DNA of 64,000 bases. Origin: Aurelia coerulea (taxonomy: Eukaryota; Cnidaria; Scyphozoa; Semaeostomeae; Ulmaridae). Under the pieces are notes generated by a model. It was not told where the DNA came from and did not search any database. It was given only the letters and a program-made list of their open reading frames with translations. This document shows, piece by piece, positions 24,501-39,500 of the stretch (positions are counted from its first letter, which is position 1; each line of letters begins with the position of its first letter). The translations under genes and the position numbers were made by a program. The stretch lies in contig CM076961.1 in NCBI GenBank assembly GCA_039566865.1, forward strand, positions 15,275,501 through 15,339,500, written 5' to 3'.

Positions 24501-27500
24501 ATAAAAAGGGCACTTCTTTGTTTATTGCAAAATCTTGGGGGGTTCCTACGTCTCTGATTCCAAATATTTTATGCACATGGCTGAACAAAGGAGTAATTTA
24601 GTGGAGGAGAGTGTGGCAGTCAGCGCTAACCTCCTATTAACAGGGGTCTGGGTGTGACTGGACTTTCTCCAAGTCTCCCTCTTGGTTTGTTTGTTTGTTT
24701 GTTTGTTTGTTTGTTTGTTTGTTGATCAAAAGGGTGAGACTTGGAGCATGTCCAGAATTTCATGTTTTGAGAACCAGGAAATAACTTTGAAGCTTTCCTT
24801 TCCGTTTGTTAAAATGTTACAGACATTTGAGATGCGGGCAGGTTGGCATACAGTAAATGGGTTTCTGGACGCGAAATATTTGTCGAGCGAAATATTGAGT
24901 CTATCGTGGATCGTTACAAATGGCTTATTGTAACACGTTCTGACTGTGCAAGTTTGTTGGGATTTTGATATCACTGTTGGTATATTTCCGTTTTGAATAA
25001 TCTCCCGGGATTTTGTCTCAATATCAGTGCATTGTCTCCATCTTAGCTTGAGGTTTTAACTCGCCAACTGCACCTTGCTTTCGGCCTTTCTTGCCAGTGC
25101 CTTGCATGCAGGTAATTTCCTTGCAAGAGCATAGATTATTCATCCACGCCAGAAACTTTTCCATGTTTTCTGCCACTAAATTTCGAATACATATTCGTAC
25201 GTTCCCCTGAACTTTCTCCGGTGGACGCTATTTGTTTAAAAGTAGGCTACGTGTTGTGATTGCTTCAAGGTTGCCGCGCGGCTTGCTTGTGTCATGCTTT
25301 TCCTGCCGCACGAATTTCTACGTCAGAATTCGATTTTGGAAGTTTATCGTTCCGGGTGACAAGCATGTAATCCCAAACCGCTTTACCACACGATCTTTAA
25401 TGTTCATGGACTTCGAAACCCATGTCCTTTTTTGATATGAAACCCCTCCCTACTTTGCCAAATAAAAGCAAGGAAATGGCTTCTTTTGCTAAAGCAGTGC
25501 CGTTTGGCATCAAGGAGCCCTCTCTGCAAGGCCCTTCTCGTTGGCGACCAACTCCGCGGGAAAACTGGATTTCGCTGCTTGGAATAACATCGGCAAGCAC
25601 GAGCGAAAGTTAATTCAATCTTCTTCCGATGACCTTTGTTTGTTTCCATATGGTAATGGTAGCAAGTTTTACGAATAAACTGTATTAAATAAGTTCGGAT
25701 GCAAAAAAAGACAAGTTATGTAGCACACTTTTTTAGTGTGCTGAATATCTTGCCTTCTTTGCATCCAAACTTCTTTTATACAGTTTTGTTTGTTTCCATA
25801 TACATCCTACGCCTCTTGTCATACATCATACAGACGTAGCATTGGTCAGTTCTGAATGAGTTGCATAAAGGAATCGAAACGGGATGATGGCGGTTAATTT
25901 TTTACCTTTGTCGTAGAATTGTGTCTGCTGTTGACGTTAGCTTTTTTGTATTGGTTGATATTTTGCGTTCGTTCCTGGCCAGACGGACAACAAATCAGTT
26001 ATTTTGAAGGAGTGACACAAAGAAATCAATTGGAGTGCCATCCAGTGGTTACTGATAGAGGAAGATCGCACAAGTTTAGCTTGTGTCATGGAAATTGGTC
26101 TGATTTTGACGCTAGCAATTCTCTGTGGGTTGATCCCAGCGTGATGTGCTTTCTTCGCGCCAGGCCAGGCAGAAAGCCACTGATTGCAGAAAACAAATCA
26201 GTTTCAACTGTTATTGAAACAATCATGAAACTTTGGTAAAGAAGAAGATTTGTTGAAGGGTTCTATGTCCTGTCCTTTTCAGCGTATCAATCTGTATTTT
26301 TACCAAGTTTCATGCTTCTTTCATAATTTGTACGATTTATTACCAATGTTGAGGACAAAGGCCAAATAGCAATGGAACGGGGAGGCTATTAAGCCATTTA
26401 ACCAGAGAGCAATGATAAGTCAGTTTTAGCCTGCGTCATATGACTTGGCTACTTGTGACGCAAGATTTTGTATACGTTGGTTTCACCCAAGGTTTCACCC
26501 ATAGAAATGGTTTTACCTGTGTGCCCCACTAACAGCTCATACCCCGATTATAGTCTGCGGTAGCTCTATTGATATTGAAGGCTTGAAATGAATGTATTTT
26601 CGAATGTACGGTAGTGAAAGCACAAATACATCATTTTGAAACGTCGTGAGTTTTATTATGAGATTGTGACGTAACATCTAATCCTAATACATGGCCTAAT
26701 CGGGTTAGAAAAACTAAAATACATGCATTAGCTATGTAAGGAACCAGACATGGTTGACAAGAATATATTTTTGTTTATTGTTGTTAAAGACTCAAAGCTA
26801 CCCATAATCCTGTGCGGCGCTACAGTCGACTTTCGTTTGATATGAAAATCGTTTCTGGCCTAGAGACTTGTTTGTACATGGTTTGCAGCAACTGGGCAAA
26901 TGACGGATAAATTGCAATTGCCTTATATCTCCGCCGTTTATCTTTAATTTCGCCAGTTAATTTTTTTCGAGTTGCTTTACCTTTTTTCCCCACTTCTTTC
27001 ATTGTAAAATTCATGTTTATCGTTTTCACGATCATGTTTATCGTTGTCATTTGATTTTTTAAATAAGCCCCCCCTGGAGTGTCCGAAATTAGATAAGCCT
27101 CCCGGGGGTCTTAATAGAGCAACATTCCTTCAATGCGAAATTGGAGCATAGCCTATGATTTGAGCAATGCTGGGTCTTGCCAACTTTGTTTGTTTTTGCG
27201 ACGATGACGTAATTTTGAATTTCGACTGTCAAACGAAACAACACGCTGAAATCGATTGTGCAAACAAGTTTAGTCACAAAGTCTGGAACTTCACGCTACA
27301 GCACGTAGCCGATGACACCAAAATTTGTCGAAACGATGCGTCAAATTTTTAGAATAGCACAGTACCCGAATATCGTTGCCAAATATTTTAGGCATTCGCG
27401 CGAAAGCCGCTGAATTCCAAGCTTTAATTTATTACAATTGGCATGCATAATTAGAAGTGAATGTTTAGTCTTAGGCATGGCTTGATACTGACAATTGTGG

Positions 27501-30500
27501 GATTGTATTTTTACCGATTTTGACCATGAAGACATTTAATGAAACTGTCATGTGGTGGTGTTTAAACCACGGAATCACAAAATGACGGAACAAAGCGACG
27601 GAATAACGGAACAGGATAATGAGGTCTTTTTCAGGGAGAATGATTAGAAAAGCCCCCCCCCCCCAGCTATGGAATTTATCGCGGTAGGAGCAGGACTCAG
27701 GAATCCTGACATAAATAATAAGGAAAGCTTAGGGTTTGTTGACAAGTAAAAGTGATTGCAACCTAATTTCGCTTTGAATGTCTCGAAAGCGACGGTCATC
27801 GATTTGATTTTTGTAGAGGCATGGAATTTTCATTTAAAATCTTCGATATGTAGGTATGAAAAATTTGAGTTATGAGGTTTCTTATACTTCTCGGGCATTT
27901 TTGAATGTATGATGCCTGCTAAAATGCGTTGGATGGAACGCGTAGGCCAATTCTTTGTAAAGACACACTTTTACATTTTAATGCATAATTAGTTGAAGCA
28001 TCCCCTCCTCCCATGATCTGCAAGGTTGTTGTCCTAGCATTCCATCAGAGTCACGATTTGTCATAGCCTCGACTCATTTTGTCATCACAGAATTTGAAAG
28101 ATGTAAGTTGGTGATAAGTTCTCCTCTGTCGCAAATTGGCCAAGGAACCTTTCTACTGCTAAAGCAGAGTCAATAGAACAATCTATTGACTCCGGCTCAA
28201 CAAAATAAGAAAACTATCCGTAACGGGTATTTCACTATTTCGATTCGCTGTTCCATCGTTTCGCAAGTCCATTCTGTCATTTCATCATTCCGCAGTTTAC
28301 ATTCATCTAAGCTGGATTTACATACAACCGCGGCGATATTCTATGGCCGCGTTTGTGTGCGTATCCGTTGGAGCTTTCCAACGGAATGACTAATTACTGC
28401 ACAGTTAAAACTCTATGCCAGTCTGCAGGTTATTTCATTCACAACCTCATTGAGTCGTTTGAGCTATTTTCATAATTGTTATCGTAGAAAGGCAGGAGCT
28501 CTACGAATTTTAATCGACCACATCGGTCGGGTCTTTGAGGGCTACCGGACAGCACACGCATAATTTTTGGTACTACAGTATGTATGATAAACTACCATAA
28601 AAGATCTATTTGGCCTACTCTCTCTATTAAGTTCCCTCTCTGATGCGCCCCTCTCCTCTGAGCAAAAATTTTTAATAAGCCCCCTTCTCTATTGAGTCCC
28701 CCCACTTATTAGCCTGTGTTTCAGACCACTTTCCTTTCCAAGTGGTCTGGAACACAGGCTACCCACTTATATAAATTCCAGAGGCTCCCAAAGATTTTCT
28801 ATTTCTTAAACTAATCAAGTTTGCATGTTAATTTTGATATGGTTTGGGGTAAAACTGTGTACACAATTTGTGTTCTTGACTCGTAAAATTTATGTTGAAT
28901 CTGCAAAATATGGGGTAAAATAATTGAAAAGCTATCATATATTTCCTTGTTATTTGATTTTGTGAATAAGCCCCCTTCTCATAAGCCCCCTCTCTTTCAA
29001 GCCCCCTTTTGGAGTATCCGAAATTAAATATGCCCCTGGAGCTTAATAGTACTTGTTGTTTTAAAACTTCATTAAAGGAGACGTAGATAAATGAAACTTC
29101 GGAACTTCCCATGATTATTAGCTTGTGTGCAAACTCTACTAATTTCTTTTCAAAGAGAGAGTCTGCAACACTCGCGAATAAATAAAATTCAAGTGTTTTA
29201 CATGAATATTTCTGCGTTATCGCAAATCTAACATGACATGTATTTGAGGTAGACTTTGGGACGAGCTTTAGGATAACGCATTTCTACGCGTTTTTCAGTC
29301 GCGTTTCTGATGCATTTCTCGCGCTTCAGCGTCAAATCACGTTTTAGGATAATCGACAATATGTTAGCAAGGCGGTTTGTTTGATCAGCGGAATCCAAAA
29401 AGATCTGTTTCCAGGCAAATTTTCAATCAGGAAACCACAACGGACTCGCGAATTGCAGAGTTGTTATTCGCGAAACTGTGGAAGTCCTTTATGTGACCTA
29501 GTAAAACTTTATTTTGCTGTTCGAATTCAAATGTTGTTTGGCCACAGAATTTATTCTGCGATTTATTCACTCACTGTTGAAACCTCTTATCGCAGCATTA
29601 TACGATTTTGGCCTGGTTGATCAACTGTGTTGCTATGATATGATGACGACATGGATTCAGTTATTCATCTGTATTCATCCATGTAGTTAGATGTTGGATT
29701 TGATGAACAAATCTCTTATTGTTCTTTGCCATTTCACATATTACTCATGAATCAATGTCAGGTCATTTTTCGCGGGAAAATATCTCGTTTCCAGGCCTCC
29801 ACCTCATTCTACGTGGAATAAGTCTTTCGTTGTTCTTTGCCATTTTGTGTTTCCTTTACCAAGCAACGCAAGGTCACTTTTGGCGGGAAAGTATCTCATT
29901 CCCAGGCCTCCTCACTATACTTCAAAGGCTTCGTCGTTCTTCACGCTTTTGTTTACCAAGCAACACAAGGTGACTTTTGGCGGGAATTTGTTTCGTTCCC
30001 ATGCCTCATCTTCACTCTAGTTTGATTTGAACAAATCTTTTGTCATTCTTTGTCATTTCACGACTTACTTACGATATGATGCAAGCTCATTTCCTTTGGG
30101 AAAATCGTTCGATTCAAGGTGTCACCTTCATCCTTCTTGGATTTGATCAAATTGCTCTTTGTTCGTTCCTATTTCACACTTACAGTCGCGAGGCGGATCC
30201 TTTAAAGCGTCCCGTGAGTACATAATATTGTCTAGTCGGATTTCATGAGAGAAAACGGGTGCTAACGGTTATTTTGGCACCATTTGCAAACGAAAAGGCT
30301 ATTTGTTTAGTCCAGGTGTGCCCCTTATTCTATATTCCCTTTGATATAGTCGGAAGAATTTTGACCTATGCGAGTTTGACCATGGTGTGACACAACACAA
30401 GATGCCTTTTGGCGGGAAAATATTTCAAATCCGAGCCTCGTAGCTTCGGCAAAGAAACCAATGCTGACCGCAAAATGCGCCATCAGTTTGTTAAAAAAGA

Positions 30501-33500
30501 TGAATAAATAAAACTTTGTTACGATGTACGGAGGATTTCCGCTTCAGCTTTCATCTGATGTATGACATTGCACATTGCACATACAAACCCCAGAGGATGC
30601 TTTGAACAGTTGAGGTTGAGACGAAGTAATTTTTAAAAATCTTATTTGTTCATACAAATGAGAACACAGTTGGTCAGTAGTGGTCTGCTGTTAACTAGTT
30701 TTGGCGGGAAATATTTCGTGCCTAGGCCTAAGAACACCGACGAAGATATTCAATAGTTGCTTTCCAATAATTATGACCACAAAATGCGATACCAGTAGCA
30801 AGTGCGATGTTTGTAAAACAAAGGATACAGGTCTGATAAAACAAAGCGATTTGGTAGCCTCAAGAATAGATTTTACACCTTTGGTGCAGCCAACCATAAT
30901 GCGTTGCTTTCTCTGAATATTTTGATTTGATTGAATTCATTTAGAGGTGTGAAATTTATTCTTCTGAAAGGCAAATCGCTTCTGCTCGGAAACCAAGATC
31001 TTTTGTTTTGCGAAACCCTCCCATGCTGATACCAGTTCGTTTTGATGTTAACAGTTCCCTTTGAAGGACTTTCATTATTGGAAGATTTGTTCAACAGGCC
31101 TTATTTTGTGAGAAACACACTGTGCTTCTCATTCAAGACCTGGCAGCAGTGTATGAACAGTTGCGTAGGCCTGCACGTTTTGAAGATACTTACATTGTGT
31201 TGGAAATGAGGTTACGAAACCAGTAAAACATGTTGAATTGTTGATTAAACAATATCTTTAGACGCAATTACACGAAAGGAGCTCATCCCTAAGCTTATTG
31301 GTTTACTACACCTGGCAATGACACACCCAAACTCGCACCCAAAGATTATCGGCCTCATAATGAGTTCTGTTCATAAAACTGCGTCTAGTGGTCTTTACGT
31401 GTCGTTTGAGCTATGTTGTGATTTTATTGTTGGTTCTCCAACAAATCATTCTAAAGAATACGTCACCGCTTTATTGGCCTACACATGGCAAAGATAGAGG
31501 GACAGCTCACTGGGAGCAGAATGGTTGTGCAGGGATGTCTCCGTGGTAGCACACCTGACTACCAATCTTAGGGTTGGTGGTGCGAATCCCAACCTTATCG
31601 AGCCTGATACGTAGAGTGAGGAGAGTTGCCAACTCCCTGTAATTCCTGGCAAAAGGAATCACGAAATGTGGCCACATCGAGAGGAAGGACCAGGAGATAT
31701 AGTTGTTTACGTTGTGACCTAGACTTCGTCCTCGTTTCTCCTTCGCAGCGTCACCTTAGTAGCTTACGCCCCCGCAGGAGTAATAATATTCTTTTAATTC
31801 TGATAGTCCACTGAATAGACTTGGAACAAGTCTAGTTGTGATCAGGACATTGCTTTAATAAGCTCTGCGTCTCAGTGTCGTAAAAGCTGCCCTCGTATGC
31901 TGGGTAGAAATACAGAAAAAATAGAGGGAGGAAGGACACGAAAAAATATGCAGAGCCATACAGTATGCAGTCACGTGAACTAAACTCTGTTTCAGCAAAA
32001 ACTCTAGCCTACGAGTAGACCCATTATCCTAAAGAATAAAGGGTCTACGAAATAAAGAGATAAAGCTTGCTACGGCTGCCCAATTAATTATTTTAATCCT
32101 CTATTCAAATAATGTATGAAACCCGTGTAAACAAAGGCTGCATAAATTAAGTTCTAGAAATCTGGAACTGTAGTAGCAAGCTTTCGCTCATTAATTCGTA
32201 GACCCTTTCTCCAGTTGGATAAGGGGTCTACACGTAGGCTACAAAAACTCATGCTTTGAACCAGAGATTTTATAGTAGTTTTCCTACCAGACTTTTTCAC
32301 ACAGTCACAGCCACTGCAAGCAGCTTGATTTAATTCTTTAGAGAGTGCACAGGAATTGAGATGACTGGGAGATCACTGTTCTATCTGTGAAATTGCTGTT
32401 ATGGTCCTCAGCGAGATTTCATTGTAGGCAATTTTTTGGTTTAAAGCTGGATTATACAGCTGTATGCTTGTGATACACGCCTATTTCAAATACCTTGCAG
32501 TGTGCAGTCGTGTTTTGGAAGTGAACTACAGTGCACTGTAAAACAGCGAAGGGGGATCGTTAGCAGAAGCGTGGGAGGCTTTCCAGTTCATGTTTTTTTA
32601 TAAGAAACTTGGATCAGCAATTCAGCACATAGTACTAAAAATTTCTTAATTTCGCATGAACATTTCGATGTTTTAGTAGTAAAAGTCTCTTAATTAGTTT
32701 CTTATTTTTGGGGGTCTGAAATTGCGTTATGGCTCGAAGTTGAGCCTTCTTATCGACAAAGGGCTTGCATTTTGCATTGATATTGTCACCACGAATAAGC
32801 CATGCATATTAAAGCAAAGAGTTGCCAATTTTTTTGCAGTCAAAGCTTGATATGAACGTACGCAATGCCGGGCGAACCGTAATCTACCGAGTCTTATTCT
32901 AGAAATGAAATTTTAGAGTTTGTTAATTGTTCTTGAACGTAGTACTAGAGTTTCTTAAAAGTTTGGTCATCGTAGTACCAGTTTCTTATAAAAGGACGTG
33001 TAGTGGTGTGGTCTTATGAAGGTTTTTACGCCGGGTTTTACGAGAGATCGTTGAAGGAATGCATACGTCCCTGGCCTGTTCAGCTGTAAGGAGCTGAACA
33101 GGCCAGGGCCAGGGACCCTGGTAAGGAGCCATTGTCACCCAGGGTCCTTTGCGGGCACACTGAAATTTCAGACTGTCTTAAAAATCAAATTTGCCCTAAA
33201 CGGAAAGTATAGATCCACAATGCAGCAGATGAACTGGTAGAAAAATTTAATTAAAGTAAAACTTGTTTATCAGTTCAAATATTGCAGTGTGGAGCTTTAC
33301 CTCCGCTTAGGCCAAATTTAATTTGCAGACAGTCTAAAACTGAAGCGTGCCCGCAACGCGAAGGACCTTGGATGACAATGTCTCTTTAAGCCCATTTCAG
33401 AAACAGTGATAGATTATTGCTTTTGATGTCTGTGGAGTTCACTGATTTCCCTGTAGATTTTGCACTGCGATGATTTAAATCGCATTTCCCCAAACAACCA

Positions 33501-36500
33501 GCATGAAATATCTGATTTATTCCATGTTTGAACAGCTAATAAGCTGCGCTTGCTGGATTCGCTGTGATCGTTGACTTTTTGTAGGTTTGTTTGGGTAACT
33601 AAAAGTCAATGCATCGAAGAAGTGTAATTATTACGTAACATTTATGTAGGCCTTTGGGTTGACTGCAGGTTTGTTTGAGTTGTTATAAAGGCTTGCATAA
33701 ATGTAGAGCAATCATTGCGTAACATCTAGCTCCTACAATCCTTCACAAAAATTGTGAGACCCCTCACCCTCCCCCTCAGTCAATGTTGATTGGTATGATC
33801 ATGGTGTGACTGACAGGCTGTAAATTTGCATTTAAACATTGCTCAGTATCACAACATTGACTGAGGGGGAAGGGGAGGTTTAACAGGGGCAAGAAAAATA
33901 TGTTTTCTGTACTAGAGACAAAAGGAGTACTAAGTTTTCATATTTTAAAATTGGTCTCTATATATTTTGTGAAGGATTGTTTCGGATTGTTGACTTTTCG
34001 TAGGTTTCTTCGAGTTGAAATTATATAGCTTGCGCAATTGCGTTATTGGAGTGATGGTTTATTCGATGCTCTGTTGAAGCGATTAGTAAGGCCTAGACTT
34101 ACGATTTTTGTGTAAGTTATCGTTTCTTTTACCTTAACCACCACCCCCTACCTCAAACTGGAACTCATAATGAGACTGATCACGTTGAGTCCTAGTAATC
34201 GCTACCACACCCGCCCCTCTATTCACTCGTACATATGTTTTGGACCGATCGAAAGAGACTTGTACACTGTTCCAACATTGTCAAGATCAAACTCATTTCA
34301 TTAGTTTTTATTTGCTTATGAGTATAGTGTGCCTTGTTTAATGATTGCAACTGCGGCAATGATCATATCAAAGCTCGCCAATTTGTAACGAAAGAAGACT
34401 GTTGTTGTGGCACATTCATCACAGAAGCCTAAAGTGCTTCGGCCCCGCAGCTTTGCAAATCGTTTGCCGCCATCGCGAAAAGGCAATCAGTGGTCCGCAG
34501 CAGAATAACATTTCTAGCCTCAAGTTTACACGAACTGAAAATGAACCAATTATTGGCAAGACAAATATCATGTGACCACGAAAGCAGGTCATGTGACCAG
34601 ACTGAAGCTCTGTGATAGTTAAGGTACCACAAGAAGTTTTGGTATGTGGCCTAGATATGACGAAAATGATTGTCTAAACAAGGCGAAAGTTTGAAACTAT
34701 GACGACGCAAGTGTTTTTACGATGGTAGATTCCAGACGCGAATAGTCCGTGAAAATCTTATTTAACGAATTTCTCATTAGCAATTTTGCTTTGTCGCAAA
34801 TGTCACCTGATATCCAGTTTGAGACATTTTCGGATATGAGCACCAGGCTCATGAACATAAAAATTTATTTACAACCTCGCAGGAAAAAAAATCAAAAGCA
34901 TGCCGTGAAGCGTTCCCCAACGTATCAATTTTTGGAGTGCCATTTTTGGGGTATGAGATTCAGTTGAATGCATGGGAAAATTGTTAAGACTGACAAGGGA
35001 GTGCTTTATGTCAATTTTATTTGAGTTAAAACAAGTCTGTAAATTAATCAAAGGACAGTCGTATGAGAGAAGGCATATTTTTCATGCAAATAGCCAAGCC
35101 GTCGAATTTCACCCAAAATGCATTATTTTGATATTCTGACGTCAGTTTCTCAAAATGTTGTTTGGCATTTCAAGACGTTTCCCCCACTGTGTTGAATGTT
35201 TGCTGTGCAAATGTCAGTGTGTGAGATATTCAAGAGCTTGGAGGGTGTTTAATGCGTGGTTTAATGTTCAATTGGTTTGCTGTGTTTGACAACAACGAAT
35301 GCTACAGTTTTTTCTGGATGGGGCCGGTAGAGTAGTTCATTGCTTCAATCGGAAATGGAATACTGTGTAATTTACTTCAAATATTTACAGGAGAGCTAAA
35401 TTGTCAGAAAGTGAAGTCGTGGCATAAAACTAGGCGCAAAGATTGGCTTTCGCATGAAAACAACGAAAGGTGGAGAAAGGAAAAAGGAGGGGGGGGGGGG
35501 ATCTTTCGCTCTGTCGAGTTTTCTTTATTGCCCATTTTATCTTCTCTGGTTTTTCAGTATTCAGGTTTCTTGCCATAGGTGCTGAAGACCTTTTACGTTT
35601 GAGGAAAATGCTCTCGAAATATCAGTCTGTTTGAAAAATGTTTACATGATTTTTATTTTTGCTCTTTAAATTTTTTTTTTTTTATTCAATTTATTTAAAG
35701 TTGGCTATTTACAATATACAATAGCACAAAGGTGCTACTTTAGGCCAACTACAATTATAAAAATACAAAAGGAAATTAAATATAACCTAAGTTTTCTATA
35801 TAACGCTTGCATAGTCTGCAGTCACAACTAACCGTGTACGTTTTAATTCTTCTCTTAAACATAGAAAGAGATTCAGGTTCCTAAGTTGGCAGGTAGTGTC
35901 CTACAGAGCTTCTGCACGAGGAACCGCACAGTTTCTGTTCCAAACCTCATTGTTTTAACTTTTGGTAAACATATGTTTCCGCCATCCCTCAGCTCATATG
36001 AAGGCACCTTTCCTATGAAAATGTCATTCATAAATTAACAGCAATCTAGATAAAAATTAATGTCCATGCTGCCTATTCGATTTCTCGTTGAATATATGTT
36101 AGTTCTTAGCTACTTAAACTATTTCTCGTCTCATTTTTAACACAACATTCTTCTTTTATCTTAGGACCGGAAATTATCCAAAGCCGACCGAGCAAGGTTC
36201 AAGGAAGAGTCAGAAATGCTGAAAACCCTTCAACACCCCAATATCGTGAAATTCCATGACTACTGGGAATCCGGCAAAAGTGGGAAAGATCGGAAATTGA
36301 TATTGGTGACCGAATTGATGACTTCAGGCACTCTAAAAACGTAAGTTTCGAGTTTTATTCTCATTTTGTCTTGTCTTCTCTCAACACACTTAAGAGATAA
36401 AAGGGTGCTGTTGAGTATTTTTCGACAACGACGAAAATTTTCAGTCAAAAATTTACTTGGGCGAGTGGACCCGCTTGTATCTCGTTTCCTTCCGGCTCAT

Positions 36501-39500
36501 TGAGTTGTCCCAATGGTTCGATCAAATCCTTCATGAAAACAATTTGCGATTATATGAAGCGAGCCAACCCGCTTTGACGGGTTGGCTCGTTTTTCGAAAG
36601 TGAGTCAACCAGGCCAGGCGAGCTGGCCTTTCCCATGTAATCGCAGCAACCGAGTCAACGCCGGGTTGACTCAATGTACACGCATGCGCTTTGACTGCGG
36701 ATCATCAAATAAAGCCTCTCTTTGGTTTTAGCCGGGTTGGCTCAGGGGCAGAGCCGAGCTACAGGCAGGTCAACCCTCCCGTGTAATCACGATCACTGGC
36801 GAGCTAGAGCCGAGCTAGCCTACGAGTAGACCCATTATCCTAGTCTACACGTAGGCTAAGCCGAGCTTGATCCGAGCTGCAAGCGGGTCAACTTGCCCAT
36901 GTAATCAGGATCTTTCCAAGCCATCCAAACCACCAAGACATCTTTATTAAATGATATGCAACCATATTTGTCGTCTTGTTCCTCATTCTATCATCTGATT
37001 GGCTCGCGGAATTTAAGCAATGCCCAAAAATGGAAACTAATTCAACTTTTGAACGTATTTATGAGCGATTGAAAAGCTTGCAAGAGGAATTTTCTGGCTG
37101 CTAGAGGTTAGGCTTAATGAGTTATTCAAGCCCTCACTGATTGGCGTTTTTCTGCAACCTTATGGGTTTTGAAGGGTGGCTTGAAAACCCTTCGGGGTTT
37201 ATTCTGGTTCAGCTTGACAAAAATATGTTCCAAAGCTCTTCAGAGGTTGTTTCATATGAAAATTATGCCCAAGAAAATATCTGACCCTCTTTTAAGAGAG
37301 TGAAAGCTAACTGTTACCGTTTCTAGGACTGTTACAAAAATCTTTCAGATGTTAGTTTCAACAAAAGATATTTTCCCCCTAACCTTTAAAGTGAATGACC
37401 TGAGATATATAGCGCTTGTCTATAAATAGGACAAAGAAACTCCTAATCCCTCTATTGTTTTCTTTAGCATTGCTTTCATTCGCCACGAGTTGGATTATCA
37501 AATACAATAGGCTATTTATAAATCTATGAGATCTCATCTTTTAACTCAGGTTATTCACTTTAAATGTTGCGTATTTGCTTGTTTCAAAGGATCCCTAGAG
37601 GTTTTACTCAGCAGCAGCTTAACGTTTTTTGGTCAGCCTATCTGTGTCATGGTTTCTATGGTTTCTATTTGATTTGGGTTGATGACGTTCAGAGAATCCG
37701 ATTTTGGTCGCCTAGTAGTTTCCCGTAATTAGTTCCATTTCAAGCTGGTACTTTTTGGTAAGAATTCCACTCTGATATCAAGCCACACATCTCGAAATGT
37801 TTTATTAATTGTTTCATTCTTTCAACTATGTTCATCAAACAACCTTAGATATTTTCACACCGAAATCTTATTTGTGATGCAGGAATTATGAAAAGCCAAG
37901 CACCTCTCTCTTGGGAATCCTAGATCGTCAGTCTTCGATTTAACGGTAGCTAATCAACTGTAAGCTTCGCATAAACATTCTAAGATCCGTGTCATGATGT
38001 GAATAAATTCTTTGTGAAAAATCCGTAAACTGTATTTAAAGGGTCTGTTTCATCCAGCATTCCTTGCACGTGCCGTTTGTTGATGTTCCTTTGTTGTCCG
38101 CCATTTTCATGGCCCATGAAAATGGCGGAAAACAAAGGAACATCAACAAACGGCACGTGCAAGGAATGCTGGATGAAACAGACCCTTTAACTTGACGTCG
38201 ATGACGGAGGATTTCTTGAAATCTAACGGATAGTGGAATGGTTGAGCTCTTTTGTTTTCATGTGACAAAGAGTTATGGACGTGGGTAGTTGAAGATTGAC
38301 GTTTATTTTTGGTTGTGTGTTATTTTAACTCGAGGGTGATAGCGAGGAGGCGTATAGCGAATGTTGTTTTGATAAGGTTGACGTCGATATATGTAGCTTT
38401 TGTTCTAAAATGAGGCCTCTCGTTGTTCTTTACGCCAAGGGCTGTATGAAGTGTTTAAATTAGACCCAAATTGGATCTGCACTTGTCCTTGTAGAGAAAA
38501 TGAGATGTCTTACTTTCCGTGCTCCTCAGCTTTCCCTGACATTCTGATTTTCTTGGCTAGTTTTAATAGATGTTCAGTTTATTCACATCACCTGTTGTCC
38601 TTTTTTGTAGCCTTGTTGGGGATACGAACAGGCTAAGTTGAGAGCCTCAAGGAATGCCCCAAAAAGGGCTCCAGATCGCATGCGTTGTAACCATTTACTT
38701 CACTTATGTAGCATACAAATTAGCTTGACTGTTGAGATCAAGGGAAGAAGCAAAAGCAGCTATGCGCATGATAACGTGAGCCCAAACGTCGATTCGCTCT
38801 CAACAAAGCTAAAACACAATTTATCAAAACGATAGGGTCAGCACTTCATCTCCCCCTATTGTTTTTCCTCTGCAAACTTTCTCCCACAGCTTTATTTTCC
38901 TGCAGCTGCTTTCCACCCTCCTCCACAGTGCAGTTTCGCAGTCTTCTCGAATGGAGCTGTGCATTTCACATCACCCTTCTTTTCATTTGCTACAATTACT
39001 CACTTTGTGCATTTGCATTGGTCGACGGACATAAATTACACCTTAGAAATGTTTAAATGTCGCACAATTTCACTGAGGTCTTTTTCTTTTGCCCAGAAAC
39101 CCTTAAAGCACATATGTCAAATTAGCAATTGGTTAATACAACAAATAAGGTTGGAGTGGAATTCCATTGTTTCGTGACCTTTTATTTCTGTTTCATGAAT
39201 TTTTATTGCAATAAAATTCAGCCTCGATCCTATGCTTTGTAATAAACAATAGAGAGAATTGTTTTGCATGAACCAATCAGCTTCATGACATATGCCCTTT
39301 AAAATCCGGTAGAAATCCTTTATTCTGTCAGAATCTCGTTCGCGTTTGCTAACTTCTCAGCGTTAGTAGTGTGAACGGCGTCTCAAAAAGCCTCTTCTGT
39401 TTTTTGGGACGATAACTAAAAAATAGACTCCTGTCCTTTTGGTGTCAAAGTGATATGTTTTGGGAGGGATCTTAATTAAAAACAGTGAAAGCTATATTAA

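Noticed and set aside
25919..26239. 106-codon ORF with a hydrophobic start, signal-peptide-like
   Set aside because: It opens at TTG rather than ATG, has no domain, splice support or repeat structure, and lies in a WNK intron.
31535..31605. Possible tRNA gene
   Set aside because: A and B boxes are present but the acceptor stem does not pair; a SINE head fits better.
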